Shown here: positions 9,405 through 18,097 of the stretch, piece by piece
How the letters are laid out: each line of letters opens with the position of its first letter
Position numbering within the stretch: the first letter of the stretch is position 1
Assembly: GCF_029873475.1 (NCBI RefSeq)
Contig: NZ_CP123499.1
Location: forward strand, 1,054,001 to 1,118,000
Origin: Arsenophonus sp. aPb
GTDB taxonomy: Bacteria; Pseudomonadota; Gammaproteobacteria; Enterobacterales; Enterobacteriaceae
Reading direction: 5' to 3'
DNA: 64,000 bases
Notes under the pieces: generated by a model
The model's database searches: none
Told to the model about the DNA's origin: nothing
Seen by the model: the letters and a program-made list of their open reading frames with translations, nothing else
Position numbers and translations under genes: made by a program

Positions 9405-9835
9405 GTAAAAACAATCACACCATCGCTTCTAGCAGCTAAAATAGCTGTACAAATATTTTTGATTATTGTTATATTGAAACCACGTTCAAAAGAGAATATA
9501 TCTGAAATGCCGTTAGAATATTTACATTGAAAAATAATAGGATTTTCTAATTTTTCTATCAAATTACTTTCTATAAATTTTCTAAAATATTGAACGGATA
9601 ATAGCTCATATAATTTAGATGAGTTTTTTCCCAATGAAATTATTTTATCTAAACCGCTAGCTGTAACCACTACTGTTTGATCATTATCATTAAGCACATA
9701 AAATTCAGCATCAATGCCGAAATAATCATAAAAATTACCTCTTTTAATTGCTTTAAAATGTTTATCTTCATATCTTATAGCAGACGGTTTTTTTGCTATT
9801 TCTTTTATTCTTTCTTGAATCGATTTTTTTTTCAT
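9380..9835 (-). CDS. Antirepressor-like phage protein, N-terminal part, frameshifted
   Basis: This is a reverse-strand ORF of about 151 residues starting MKKKSIQERIKEIAKK (ATG 9835, AAAGG upstream; a longer in-frame start at 9895 is possible). The body resembles the N-terminal half of P63C-type phage antirepressor proteins: AEFYVLNDNDQTVVV, then FRKFIESNLIEKLENPIIF, then an IC-x-AILAARSDG segment. In that family the C-terminal P63C domain follows, but here the frame ends soon after in KKTKKIK at a poly-A tract, and the continuation is in the -1 frame (8994-9404). The family assignment is from remembered pattern only and is moderate at best. Lambdoid phages often carry such genes in regulatory or moron positions, which suits its location at the prophage end. 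Confidence 0.6.
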   Translation of the reverse strand: MKKKSIQERIKEIAKKPSAIRYEDKHFKAIKRGNFYDYFGIDAEFYVLNDNDQTVVVTASGLDKIISLGKNSSKLYELLSVQYFRKFIESNLIEKLENPIIFQCKYSNGISDIFSFERGFNITIIKNICTAILAARSDGVIVFTKKTKKIK

Positions 9836-9989
9836 CACTAAAAAACCTTTAATAACATTAACAGAATCAATTATGAGAAAATTGGAAGATATCATCCTGG
9901 TGCTTTATGTAAAACATTTATACATAGGATGTAGTTAAATGAATGGAGAGTTTGGAGTGGGTATTTAGTAATTGTGATACATAAAGACA

Positions 9990-10011
9990 AAAGCCCCGTA
10001 CTTGGGGCTTA
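9990..10011 (-). terminator. Intrinsic terminator, reverse strand
   Basis: AAGCCCC (9991-9997) pairs with GGGGCTT (10004-10010). On the minus strand the stem is followed by TTTTGTCTTT. Confidence 0.6.
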
Positions 10012-10146
10012 ATGCCTGTCAATTAGTTATGAGATAACTAACGCAGGAGACATTAAGATACTATCAAATACGGTTAGTTTCTGCTATTGAAAAATAAAGA
10101 AATTTTCTTATTTTGTTATTATTTTCCGGTTAGGTAGTTTGAACAA

Positions 10147-10171
10147 TAAAAAACCAGTCATAAGACTGGTT
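10147..10171 (-). terminator. Intrinsic terminator after LuxR-type gene
   Basis: AACCAGTC (10152-10159) and GACTGGTT (10164-10171) form a perfect 8-bp stem with a 4-nt loop. On the minus strand a T6 run follows, so it ends transcription of 10281-10621. Confidence 0.75.
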
Positions 10172-10280
10172 GGTATTCCCTGGTGTTGGGATAGCTGCAT
10201 GTAGTTGTAATGTATAAATAATAACTTGGCGTCAATGAGAGCATTATTCACCATAAGTTAAATGTTGTTAATTCCCTAAT

Positions 10281-10565
10281 TTAGGGAATTGCATGTTGAG
10301 TAAACTTATGATAAGTCATTAAGAATGAGTGAAATATTTTTACTTGAAAAACAGATAGTAACGATGATTTAGACTCAACATCATACTTTTTCTTGATGAG
10401 TAAAATGGTTTTCTTAATTGTGTCCTGTGTCACATAACGTAAATCTGCTATATTTTTTTCTGGAACTCCCATTGCTAATAGAACCGCAATTTGAATCTGA
10501 TCTTTAGTTAACTCTGGAAATACCTCTTTATAGATTTCTAATTGTTGATCTGTGAGAGCTTTCAT
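10281..10565 (-). CDS. Small LuxR-type HTH regulator
   Basis: This 94-residue protein is little more than a LuxR/GerE helix-turn-helix. Residues about 18-65 (LTKDQIQIAVLLAMGVPEKNIADLRYVTQDTIKKTILLIKKKY in frame, DVESKSSLL after) follow the family pattern: LT-x-x-Q-x-x-I, then G-x-x-x-x-x-IA, then T-I-K at the recognition helix, then K-Y-x-V-x-S-K at the end. There is no sensor or receiver domain, so any control would come from expression level or partner proteins. GGGAG lies about 7 nt before its ATG, and it overlaps a 19-codon ORF by ATGA. Terminators follow within 110 nt. It stands between the prophage tail end and the type I secretion genes and could regulate either; the target is unknown. 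Confidence 0.75.
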   Translation of the reverse strand: MKALTDQQLEIYKEVFPELTKDQIQIAVLLAMGVPEKNIADLRYVTQDTIKKTILLIKKKYDVESKSSLLSVFQVKIFHSFLMTYHKFTQHAIP

Positions 10566-10621
10566 GATTTAGCTCCCGTAAAAACTTTACAGACGTGTAC
10601 AACGGTAATAGACTTTTTCAT
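10562..10621 (-). CDS. 19-residue leader ORF overlapping LuxR-type gene
   Basis: The minus strand encodes MKKSITVVHVCKVFTGAKS, ending at TGA 10564-10562, which overlaps the ATG of the LuxR-type gene (ATGA). It has a strong ribosome site, AGGAG, 7 nt before its ATG at 10621, better than that of the regulator itself. The layout suggests translational coupling, or a small peptide made with the regulator. The peptide is mildly hydrophobic with one Cys, and no known leader peptide matches it from memory. It is supported by start, ribosome site and overlap only. Confidence 0.5.
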   Translation of the reverse strand: MKKSITVVHVCKVFTGAKS

Positions 10622-10901
10622 AGCCTTACTCCTATTATCGGATAGGTTTAGGGTTAGCTGGCTGTTGGTGTTGGTAGCACTTTCAGTCAGCGACAATTTC
10701 ACAAAAAAATACACTCACTATTCAACGTAACTCATTGATTTATAGTGAGTGAAAATTCGTGTTTTATCTTGTAAATGCGTATATAAAATGAACTATTAAT
10801 TTATAACTAATTGATATTAATATAATTTATTTTATATAATCATCTAAGGCTTGGTTAGTGGTGTTGTTAGCTATTGCTACGGTAGAAAAAGTTTCCATTG
10901 T

Positions 10902-12251
10902 TTATTTCTCCCGCATTGATTCGGACAGGTATTCACGAATTGGACTTAATAGATAATCTATCACGCGCCGTTTATCGGTTTTGATTTCTGCCACAATAGA
11001 CATACCTGGGGTGATATCAATTGCATGACCATCAACCATTAGATTATTTTGTTTCAGACTGATTTGCGCTGGAAAGATAAGACCTAGTTGTTCATCTTGA
11101 GCCGAATCACGTGAAATTGATAATACCTCTCCCTCAATAGTGCCATAACGTGTGTAAGGAAAGGCGTCGACTTTGACAGTAACTTTTTGCCCAGGGCGAA
11201 TAAAGCCAATATCTTTATTTAAGATCTTAACTTCGGCAAGTTGCACATCGTTATCGGGTACAATGACCATCAAATTTTGTGCCGGTTGTAATACTGCCCC
11301 TAAGGTATAAGTGGCTAATTGTTGCACGGTGCCAGTAACCGGTGAGCGGACAATTTCTAACTGCTCTCGCTCATCAAATTTTGCGTATTCTTGTTCTAAC
11401 ATCGAGAGCTGGATCTCTGACTGCTTTTTTTTATCGTTCCATTCATGCTGTTTTTGTGATTGAAAAGCATTGAGCCGTTCTTTTAGGTTTTTTTCTTGCG
11501 AATCTAAAATATTTAGCTCAGAGGTTTGTTGAGCAATTAAACGTTTAATTTCTAATAACTCCTTTTCCTGTTCTAAATATTCTGATTTACTGATCATCTG
11601 TTTTTGGCTTAGGGTTTTACGGGCTTCTAACCGCTGTTTGATATTCTTTTGTAGCAAAAAGAGCACATTGAGATCATTGGTTTTCGCTTTTTGCGACGTA
11701 TGATTAACTTCGATTTCAGAGGTTAAGCTAGCAATTTGTGCATCAAACTGTGCCTTTTCATGGTGATAGTTTTTGCTGATTTTTTCTTGTTGACGCTTGG
11801 TTAATTGATGAAAGGTGAGTTGTTGATGGGGGATTTTGTTTTCCAATAGCGATTGGTAAAGCAATTTTTCAATCGTATGATACTCGATTTGATGTGAAAT
11901 ACCGATGATATCCTGACTAACACCCAGTGCGTCAAGGGTGAGCAGAGGTTCTCCTTTCTTTACATGTTGCCCGTTTTTTACATGTAATTCCGTCAATCGG
12001 CTCTGCTCATAAGCTTGAATAACTTGTGAGTGTCCGGAAACGATAAGTCGACCGGTTGAGGTGGCTTGAACATCTAGCTGTCCCCAGTAGGCCCAACCAA
12101 TAGTAATAACAACGCCCATACTTAAAGTTAGTGCGGTTAAACGTGCAAAAGGTGATGGCGGGCTATTCATCAACGCCAGATGTGAGGGCAAGAAGTCATA
12201 ATTATATTGCATAAAGAACTGTTTTAACTTCCGTGTAATGCGATTTGTCAT
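10902..12251 (-). CDS. Type I secretion membrane fusion protein (HlyD family)
   Basis: This is the periplasmic adaptor of a type I secretion system, about 449 residues, linking an inner membrane ABC exporter to an outer membrane TolC channel. The start is placed at ATG 12251, with AGGA 6 nt upstream, which leaves 8 nt after the ABC gene. A single membrane helix lies near residues 37-58 (LTLSMGVVITIGWAYWG). It is followed by the half-lipoyl motif (GQLDVQATSTGRLIV), a long coiled coil with many Gln/Lys/Glu residues, then the second lipoyl half (VRSPVTGTVQQL) and a beta-barrel end. The C-terminus RRVIDYLLSPIREYLSESMREK carries the usual HlyD closing block (YLLSP). No TolC homologue is adjacent, so a housekeeping TolC elsewhere is probably used. 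Confidence 0.93.
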   Translation of the reverse strand: MTNRITRKLKQFFMQYNYDFLPSHLALMNSPPSPFARLTALTLSMGVVITIGWAYWGQLDVQATSTGRLIVSGHSQVIQAYEQSRLTELHVKNGQHVKKGEPLLTLDALGVSQDIIGISHQIEYHTIEKLLYQSLLENKIPHQQLTFHQLTKRQQEKISKNYHHEKAQFDAQIASLTSEIEVNHTSQKAKTNDLNVLFLLQKNIKQRLEARKTLSQKQMISKSEYLEQEKELLEIKRLIAQQTSELNILDSQEKNLKERLNAFQSQKQHEWNDKKKQSEIQLSMLEQEYAKFDEREQLEIVRSPVTGTVQQLATYTLGAVLQPAQNLMVIVPDNDVQLAEVKILNKDIGFIRPGQKVTVKVDAFPYTRYGTIEGEVLSISRDSAQDEQLGLIFPAQISLKQNNLMVDGHAIDITPGMSIVAEIKTDKRRVIDYLLSPIREYLSESMREK

Positions 12252-12259
12252 GAAGTGTC

Positions 12260-14350
12260 CTACTGCTGCTTTAACGATTGTTGTAATGACCACAGATAGT
12301 GGTAATGTTTTTTAAGTTGCAATAATTGTGTATGGCTTCCTTGCTCAATAATTTTGCCTTGATCCATGACAATAATATGATGGTGATGACTAACTGTAGA
12401 TAAGCGGTGAGCAATCGTAATTACCGTACGCCCTTGGGCAATTTTTTGCATATTTTGTTGGATTATGGCTTGGGTTTGATCATCTAAAGCGCTGGTGGCT
12501 TCATCAAAGATTAGAATGCGAGGATTGCTTAGTAATGTACGAGCAATAGCAATACGTTGGCGCTGCCCCCCTGATAATGATTGGCCACCTTCAGCAATCA
12601 ATGAGTCGTAACCTAAAGGCATTTTTAAGATGAAATCATGCGCACCTGCTAACTTGGCGGCCGCAATGACTTCATCTAAAGTCGCATCAGGTTTTGATTG
12701 AGCAATATTGTTAAATACAGATTGATTAAAGAGAAAATTTTCCTGTAACACGATACCGATTTGTTGGCGTAACGTAGCGATATTGAGCTGATAAAGTGGA
12801 ATATCATCAAGTAATATGCCGCCTTTTTCTGGGGTATAAAGGCGTAATAATAGACGCGCTAAAGTACTTTTACCGGAACCTGAAGCACCGACAATACCGA
12901 TCATCTCTCCGGCGTTAATGGATAAATTGAATTGATTAATAATAAGGGGAAGATCCGGTTGATAGCGAAAATCGACATTTTGAAAATGGATCTTGCCGGT
13001 TAACTGTGGGTGTAAGCCTTCATTATGTTGTTCGGTTGGTAAATTAATGATTTGTGCTAGTTTATCAATGGCAACACGTGTACGAATATAATCTCCCCAT
13101 AATTGCACCAATTTCCCTAATGGTTGACTACTGTGAGAGACCATCATTTGAAAAGCGATTAACTGGCCTATGGTCATATTTAATGCTAAGACTTCTGCTG
13201 CACCGATCCATAAAATCACCGCCATAGTCAATTTTTCAATCAGCATGACGATATGGCTGCCTTGTGAGTTTATTTGTTGAGCTTGAAAATTACTAGCGAC
13301 CATATCGGAAGTTTGCGCATCCCAGCGACGGATAAAACGTGGCTCAACAGCTAGACTTTTAATAGTTTCACTGCCGGCCACGCTCTCGGTTAAAAAAGAG
13401 GTATTGATTGCCGCATGCATAAATTGTGTTTCGGCTGCTTTTTCTATCTTTGGTGTTATTTTCCAGGCAAGCAATAAATAAAAGGGAATTGAGAGCAAAA
13501 AAATGAGTGTTAATGTTGTTGATAGAATTGACATTACATAAATAAAGACAAATAAGAAAAGAACATCGACCAGCAAAGTAAACATACTACCGGTTAAAAA
13601 TTCACGGATGGTTTCTAGTTCTCTAACACGATTAACAATTGCGCCAACTTGACGGGTTTTGAAAAAGGAGAGTGGTAAGTGTAATAGATGCCTGATCAGT
13701 TTTAATCCGAGCCGGATGTCAATACGATTGGCGGTATGGATATAAATATATTCTCGGAAACCTTTTAAAATAACTTCAATAAAGGCGGCTATTATTAAGG
13801 TAAAAATAAGCACATCTAAGGTGCTAAAGGCTTGATGGATCAGCACCTTATCCATAATAACTTGAATTACAATCGGTGATAACAGCGCCAGTATTTGTAA
13901 TACAAATGAAAAAAACAAGATTTCAATAAATATCTGTTTATGTTTTAAGAATTCAGGTACGAACCAACGAATATCAAAGCGGGATTGTTTTTGGTTTATT
14001 TTAAGCCAATTGCCATTCCAACGTTGAAGAAAATCTTGTTTCTGCCAAATTTCTGGTGGTTTATTGCCAGCAGATTGTATTAATACTTGTTCATCATTAT
14101 AACTCGCTAATATATATGGAACATTATCATTATCATAAACAATGGCGGGTAAAATCAGACGCGATAACTCTTTTTTATGGCAGCGTTTTTCTTTTAATAT
14201 AATTTGATACTTTTGTTGAATTTTTTTTGTGCAATCAACAAAATTATCATTTTGAATTATTTCTTTATTATATTCATTAATATTTATTTTATTATTTAGT
14301 CTTATGATAATAGAAATTAATTCAAGTGTTTTTTTATTATTTTCATCCAT
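12260..14350 (-). CDS. Type I secretion ABC exporter (HlyB/LapB-like)
   Basis: This inner membrane ATP-driven exporter of about 696 residues probably moves an RTX-type or other large C-terminally tagged protein in one step out of the cell. The N-terminal ~125 residues form a C39 peptidase-like domain without the catalytic Cys, as in HlyB. Such domains bind substrate rather than cut it. Six membrane helices follow (about residues 150-430). The ATPase has Walker A GASGSGKST, signature LSGGQRQ, Walker B ILIFDEATSALD and the AHRLST switch. The start is uncertain: ATG 14350 fits the family length, and an upstream in-frame ATG at 14383 is possible; neither has a strong ribosome site. It precedes the HlyD-like gene by 8 nt. 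No substrate gene lies within the window. Confidence 0.92.
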   Translation of the reverse strand: MDENNKKTLELISIIIRLNNKININEYNKEIIQNDNFVDCTKKIQQKYQIILKEKRCHKKELSRLILPAIVYDNDNVPYILASYNDEQVLIQSAGNKPPEIWQKQDFLQRWNGNWLKINQKQSRFDIRWFVPEFLKHKQIFIEILFFSFVLQILALLSPIVIQVIMDKVLIHQAFSTLDVLIFTLIIAAFIEVILKGFREYIYIHTANRIDIRLGLKLIRHLLHLPLSFFKTRQVGAIVNRVRELETIREFLTGSMFTLLVDVLFLFVFIYVMSILSTTLTLIFLLSIPFYLLLAWKITPKIEKAAETQFMHAAINTSFLTESVAGSETIKSLAVEPRFIRRWDAQTSDMVASNFQAQQINSQGSHIVMLIEKLTMAVILWIGAAEVLALNMTIGQLIAFQMMVSHSSQPLGKLVQLWGDYIRTRVAIDKLAQIINLPTEQHNEGLHPQLTGKIHFQNVDFRYQPDLPLIINQFNLSINAGEMIGIVGASGSGKSTLARLLLRLYTPEKGGILLDDIPLYQLNIATLRQQIGIVLQENFLFNQSVFNNIAQSKPDATLDEVIAAAKLAGAHDFILKMPLGYDSLIAEGGQSLSGGQRQRIAIARTLLSNPRILIFDEATSALDDQTQAIIQQNMQKIAQGRTVITIAHRLSTVSHHHHIIVMDQGKIIEQGSHTQLLQLKKHYHYLWSLQQSLKQQ

Positions 14351-14588
14351 AGTCGATAGCCACAAATTAAAATATAAAGCCATTTAAATATATTTAATAT
14401 TAATAAAATGCTTTATTATATTACTTAGTTAGAAAGTTTATTCTATCGACTTATTTTTTTATGAAAAGTGTAAAAAAAGGATCTTACTGTTTTTAAGACT
14501 AGTTATATTTTTAAATTGAAATAAAGTTATTATTTGTTTTAAATTAGTTTATGAATAGGATAAAAAGAGCAATATTACTGTATGCTAT

Positions 14589-15398
14589 TTATTGTTTATC
14601 AGCTGGAATAGCGAGAAAACGATGAATAGCTCGGATGACAGCTGCTGGATTTTCAGCATGTACCCAGTGACCGCATCCTAAAATAATCTGGCCTTGAGCT
14701 TGCGGAAATTGAGTAATAATATCTTTGCGATAATTTTCGCTAATGTAATCAGAAAGGCTACCACGGATAAAGAGTGCTGGATGAGACCAGGCTGGGATCG
14801 TTTTCCAACCCATCAATTGGTTATATTCTTTTTTTAAAATAGGTAAATTAAATTTCCATTTGCCTTTATCAAATGATTTTAGTAAAAATTGAATTTCACT
14901 TTCTTCAGTTAACGTATTGCGCATAATAACAGCAGCCTCCTGTCGAGAAGTTACGCCTGCTTGTGTTACTGCTTCTAAAGCAGAAAATATCTTTTCATGA
15001 CGATTAATTTGATAAGTGACTGGCGCAATATCAATAACCACAATTTTTTCTATCAATCGAGGCGCTATTGCCGTCATCGCCATGACAATTTTTCCGCCCA
15101 TTGAGTGTCCGATAGCGATAATGCTTGTTTGCTTTAAATGAGTTAGCAGCGTTAAAACGTCTGTTGCCATTTCAGAATAGAGCATTGTTTCTGCCTGTGG
15201 CGAGCTACCATGATTGCGGATATCTAGTTGAATAACGGTGAAGTGATTTTGTAAATCGCGAGCTAATACGCCTAAATTTTGCCAGTCACCAAATAAGCCA
15301 TGGATGAGTACAATGGCAGCAGAAGAGATAGGATTTTCCGGACGATGGATACGATAATTTAGCCATTTATTTAGCAACATAGTCATATTACATTTCAT
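14589..15398 (-). CDS. ybfF: Alpha/beta hydrolase esterase YbfF
   Basis: This is a cytoplasmic esterase of the alpha/beta hydrolase fold, active in the family on short acyl esters and acyl-CoA. It has the oxyanion motif VLIHGLFGDWQNLG, the nucleophile elbow GHSMGG, and the terminal GCGHWVHAENP carrying the catalytic His. Similarity to E. coli YbfF runs through the whole length (RQEAAVIMRNTL, FLLKSFDKGKWKFN). The product is 269 residues, or about 263 if the internal Met at 15380 is used; E. coli has 254. The N-terminus is therefore uncertain. It is divergent from seqA across about 340 nt, exactly as in E. coli, and marks the point where conserved chromosomal order resumes. Confidence 0.95.
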   Translation of the reverse strand: MKCNMTMLLNKWLNYRIHRPENPISSAAIVLIHGLFGDWQNLGVLARDLQNHFTVIQLDIRNHGSSPQAETMLYSEMATDVLTLLTHLKQTSIIAIGHSMGGKIVMAMTAIAPRLIEKIVVIDIAPVTYQINRHEKIFSALEAVTQAGVTSRQEAAVIMRNTLTEESEIQFLLKSFDKGKWKFNLPILKKEYNQLMGWKTIPAWSHPALFIRGSLSDYISENYRKDIITQFPQAQGQIILGCGHWVHAENPAAVIRAIHRFLAIPADKQ

Positions 15399-15739
15399 TA
15401 ATCAATAGTTCGTATAATGACATGGATAGAGCCAGAAACCAATAATTATCAACTTGGTCAGTATTAAAATTTAAGTTGATGTTGGTGAATGAAAAAGAGA
15501 AGTGACACGATAATATTTTGCTATTTATATGAATAATGTGATTAATCTCCGATATCAATAAAGATATTTTTGTTCTTAGTAAGCTAAAGTTATTAAGCTA
15601 TTTCTATACTAATTGAGAATCAAGACGAAAACTTTTTATGAAAAGACCAAGTTAAGTAATTGAAATATTCATTGTTTTGTTTTTTAGGTTTATATCTTAT
15701 AATTGGCAGGTAATTTTAATTAAAACAGATTGAAATAAC
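15399..15739. other. ybfF-seqA divergent intergenic region
   Basis: This 341-nt AT-rich stretch lies between two divergent genes and must hold both promoters. I see no ORF, repeat or clear operator. No assignable -35/-10 pair stands out with confidence. Confidence 0.5.
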
Positions 15740-16279
15740 ATGAAAACGATTGAAGTCGACGAAGAACTTTACCGCTATATCGCGAGTCATACCCAGCATA
15801 TAGGTGAAAATGCATCGGTTATATTAAGACGTCTATTAGGGTTTGACGTTAGTCAGTCGCATATGCCACTCTCGATAACCGTAAATAATATAGCGGCTGA
15901 AGTGAAAAAAAATAAATCAGTTTCTTCCTACGATGCAGCAAGTGTGATGCATGATTTACTGCTTTCTAACGATTATGCCACTAAAAGCAAAGCGATTGAT
16001 CGCTTTATGCTTATTTTATCCACCCTATACAATTTAAACAAACCCGCTTTTGTAGCAGCAACAGAAGCAACCCATGGCAGAACGCGTATCTATTTTGCTA
16101 GCAATAAACAGACCTTATTAGCTAGTGGTAAGCAGACAAAACCTCGCCTGATACCTGATACTCCTTATTGGGTAATCACCAATACCAATACCAATCGTAA
16201 ACGCAATATGATTGAACAAATTATGCAAGATATGAAGTTTCCTATTGAACTGGTTGAGAAAGTGTGTGGTACGATTTAA
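15740..16279 (+). CDS. seqA: Replication sequestration protein SeqA
   Basis: SeqA binds clusters of hemimethylated GATC sites, sequesters newly replicated oriC and organises DNA behind the fork. The 179-residue protein matches E. coli SeqA (181) in both domains. The N-terminal oligomerisation region begins MKTIEVDEELYRYIASHTQ and continues with ASVILRRLLGFD. The C-terminal DNA-binding domain contains GRTRIYFA and NTNRKRNMIEQIM. The linker (around SHMPLSITVNNIAAEVKKNK) is variable, as usual. It lies 65 nt before pgm, and in E. coli the two form an operon. Its presence implies that Dam methylation is used in this organism. Confidence 0.97.
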   Translation: MKTIEVDEELYRYIASHTQHIGENASVILRRLLGFDVSQSHMPLSITVNNIAAEVKKNKSVSSYDAASVMHDLLLSNDYATKSKAIDRFMLILSTLYNLNKPAFVAATEATHGRTRIYFASNKQTLLASGKQTKPRLIPDTPYWVITNTNTNRKRNMIEQIMQDMKFPIELVEKVCGTI

Positions 16280-16344
16280 ACAAATATTATTGGTCACTTA
16301 GTGATTATGGCTATGTGTACCGCTGTCCCTTCGGAGAGAAATAA

Positions 16345-17982
16345 GTGGCATTGCATAAACGTGCTGGGCAATCTGCCCAACAAAGTGATTTAATTAATAT
16401 TGAACAATTGGTTGCACAATATTATTCGCTACAACCACAAGAAAAAAAACCTGCTCAAAGCGTTCAATTTGGTACATCAGGTCATCGTGGTAGTGCCTGT
16501 CGTAGTAGTTTTAATGAACAACATATTTTAGCTATTGCCCAAGCAATCGTAGAAGTTCGTCGATTAAATGGTATTACTGGCCCCTGTTTGGTGGGAAAAG
16601 ATACGCATGCCTTATCCGCACCGGCTTTTATGACGGTTGTTGAAGTCTTGATCGCGAATGGGGTTGATGTCATCGCGCAGCAAGATGATGGTTTTACACC
16701 AACACCGGCTATTTCTCACGCTATATTGGATTATAATCGCCAGCACGAAAAAAAAGCGGATGGTATTGTGATCACGCCTTCACATAATCCGCCAGAAGAT
16801 GGCGGGATCAAATATAATCCGCCACATGGTGGTCCGGCTGATGAACGACTGACGGTTGAAATTGAGCGGCGAGCGAATCAATTCATTGCTAATCAATTAT
16901 CGGCTATCCAACGCATCAATTATCAAATCGCTATTAAAGATCCACACTACCAGCAACAAGATTTTGTTGAGCCTTATGTGGTTGCTTTGCGTGAAGTTAT
17001 CGATATGGCGGTGATTAAAAAATCCGGTTTAAAAATAGGTGTCGATCCGTTAGGTGGTGCTGGAATAAATTATTGGAAACGCATTGCTGAATATTATCAA
17101 CTGGATTTAGAGCTAGTTAATGAACAAATCGATCCAACATTTAGTTTTATGCCTTTAGATCACGATGGTGTGATCCGGATGGATTGTTCTTCGCGTTGGG
17201 CGATGAAAGGCTTATTGGATTTGCGCAATAAATTTGATTTAGCTTTTGCTAATGATCCTGATTATGATCGCCATGGAATTATAACCCCAGCGGGATTAAT
17301 GAATCCAAATCATTATCTCGCTGTTGCTATCGATTATCTCTTTCGCCATCGACCACAATGGAAAAAAGAGGTTGCGGTAGGCAAAACATTAGTTTCTAGT
17401 GCCATGATTGATCGTGTGGTGGCCGATTTAGGCCGCGAATTAATTGAAGTACCTGTTGGTTTCAAATGGTTTGTTGATGGGTTATATCAGGGTAAGTATG
17501 GTTTTGCGGGTGAAGAGAGTGCCGGTGCTGCTTTCCTCCGATTTGATGGAACACCTTGGACGACAGACAAAGATGGTATTATTCTCTGTTTGTTAGCCGC
17601 CGAAATAACAGCGGTGACCGGGAAAAACCCGCAGCAGTACTATCAAGAACTTGCTCATCGTTTTGGTGAACCTTGCTATAGCCGCATTCAAGCTAAAGCG
17701 AGTCATAAACAAAAACAGCGTTTAGCTAAACTGACCGCTGAAATGGTATCGGCAGATATGTTAGCGGGTGATCCGATTATTGCCCGATTAACCAAAGCGC
17801 CGGCTAATGGTGCATCTATTGGTGGTTTAAAAGTAATAACGGATTATGGTTGGTTCACTGCGCGACCTTCAGGCACCGAAGAAGCTTATAAAATTTATTG
17901 TGAAAGTTTTCGTGGTAAGGAGCATCTTAAGTTGATTGAGCAGGAAGCTATCCAGATTGTTAATCAAGTTATTGCAGATTGA
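16345..17982 (+). CDS. pgm: Phosphoglucomutase
   Basis: This enzyme interconverts glucose 1-phosphate and glucose 6-phosphate, linking glycolysis to UDP-glucose and glycan synthesis. The start is a GTG at 16345 with GGAGAG about 7 nt upstream. The N-terminus MALHKRAGQSAQQSDL matches E. coli Pgm. The active phosphoserine loop is VITPSHNPPEDGG, the metal loop FANDPDYDRHG, the sugar-specificity loop GEESAGA, and the phosphate-binding end TARPSGTEEAYKIY. Its 545 residues equal the usual length. It sits 65 nt after seqA and is convergent with kdpE, with a perfect 9-bp inverted repeat between them. Confidence 0.98.
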   Translation: MALHKRAGQSAQQSDLINIEQLVAQYYSLQPQEKKPAQSVQFGTSGHRGSACRSSFNEQHILAIAQAIVEVRRLNGITGPCLVGKDTHALSAPAFMTVVEVLIANGVDVIAQQDDGFTPTPAISHAILDYNRQHEKKADGIVITPSHNPPEDGGIKYNPPHGGPADERLTVEIERRANQFIANQLSAIQRINYQIAIKDPHYQQQDFVEPYVVALREVIDMAVIKKSGLKIGVDPLGGAGINYWKRIAEYYQLDLELVNEQIDPTFSFMPLDHDGVIRMDCSSRWAMKGLLDLRNKFDLAFANDPDYDRHGIITPAGLMNPNHYLAVAIDYLFRHRPQWKKEVAVGKTLVSSAMIDRVVADLGRELIEVPVGFKWFVDGLYQGKYGFAGEESAGAAFLRFDGTPWTTDKDGIILCLLAAEITAVTGKNPQQYYQELAHRFGEPCYSRIQAKASHKQKQRLAKLTAEMVSADMLAGDPIIARLTKAPANGASIGGLKVITDYGWFTARPSGTEEAYKIYCESFRGKEHLKLIEQEAIQIVNQVIAD

Positions 17983-18046
17983 GCAGTTTATTATTTAGTA
18001 AAAACCATCTAATAGATCTGTTTAGTTAAAAATTGATAACAACAAT

Positions 18047-18073
18047 GATAATGCAATAATCAAGTGCATTATC
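18047..18073. terminator. Convergent hairpin between pgm and kdpE
   Basis: GATAATGCA (18047-18055) and TGCATTATC (18065-18073) form a perfect 9-bp inverted repeat midway between two convergent genes. Neither strand has a strong T-run, so its role as a bidirectional terminator is inferred from position. Confidence 0.45.
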
Positions 18074-18097
18074 TTCATAGGAGTAAGTAAGTTACCA

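Larger units (their letters stand above)
9896..10280. other. Non-coding stretch with two reverse-strand terminators
   Basis: No supported ORF lies here. The stretch holds two clear hairpins whose T-runs lie on the minus strand (9990-10011 and 10147-10171). Together they separate the LuxR-type gene from the antirepressor-like gene. A short transcript between the two hairpins is possible but I see no further sign of one. Confidence 0.5.

Noticed and set aside
10542..10730. 62-codon forward ORF opposite the LuxR-type leader
   Set aside because: No ribosome site and fully antisense to the coupled reverse-strand genes.
12251..12293. Longer HlyD start overlapping the ABC gene
   Set aside because: The ATG at 12251 has an AGGA site at proper spacing and gives the family N-terminus; the longer start does not.
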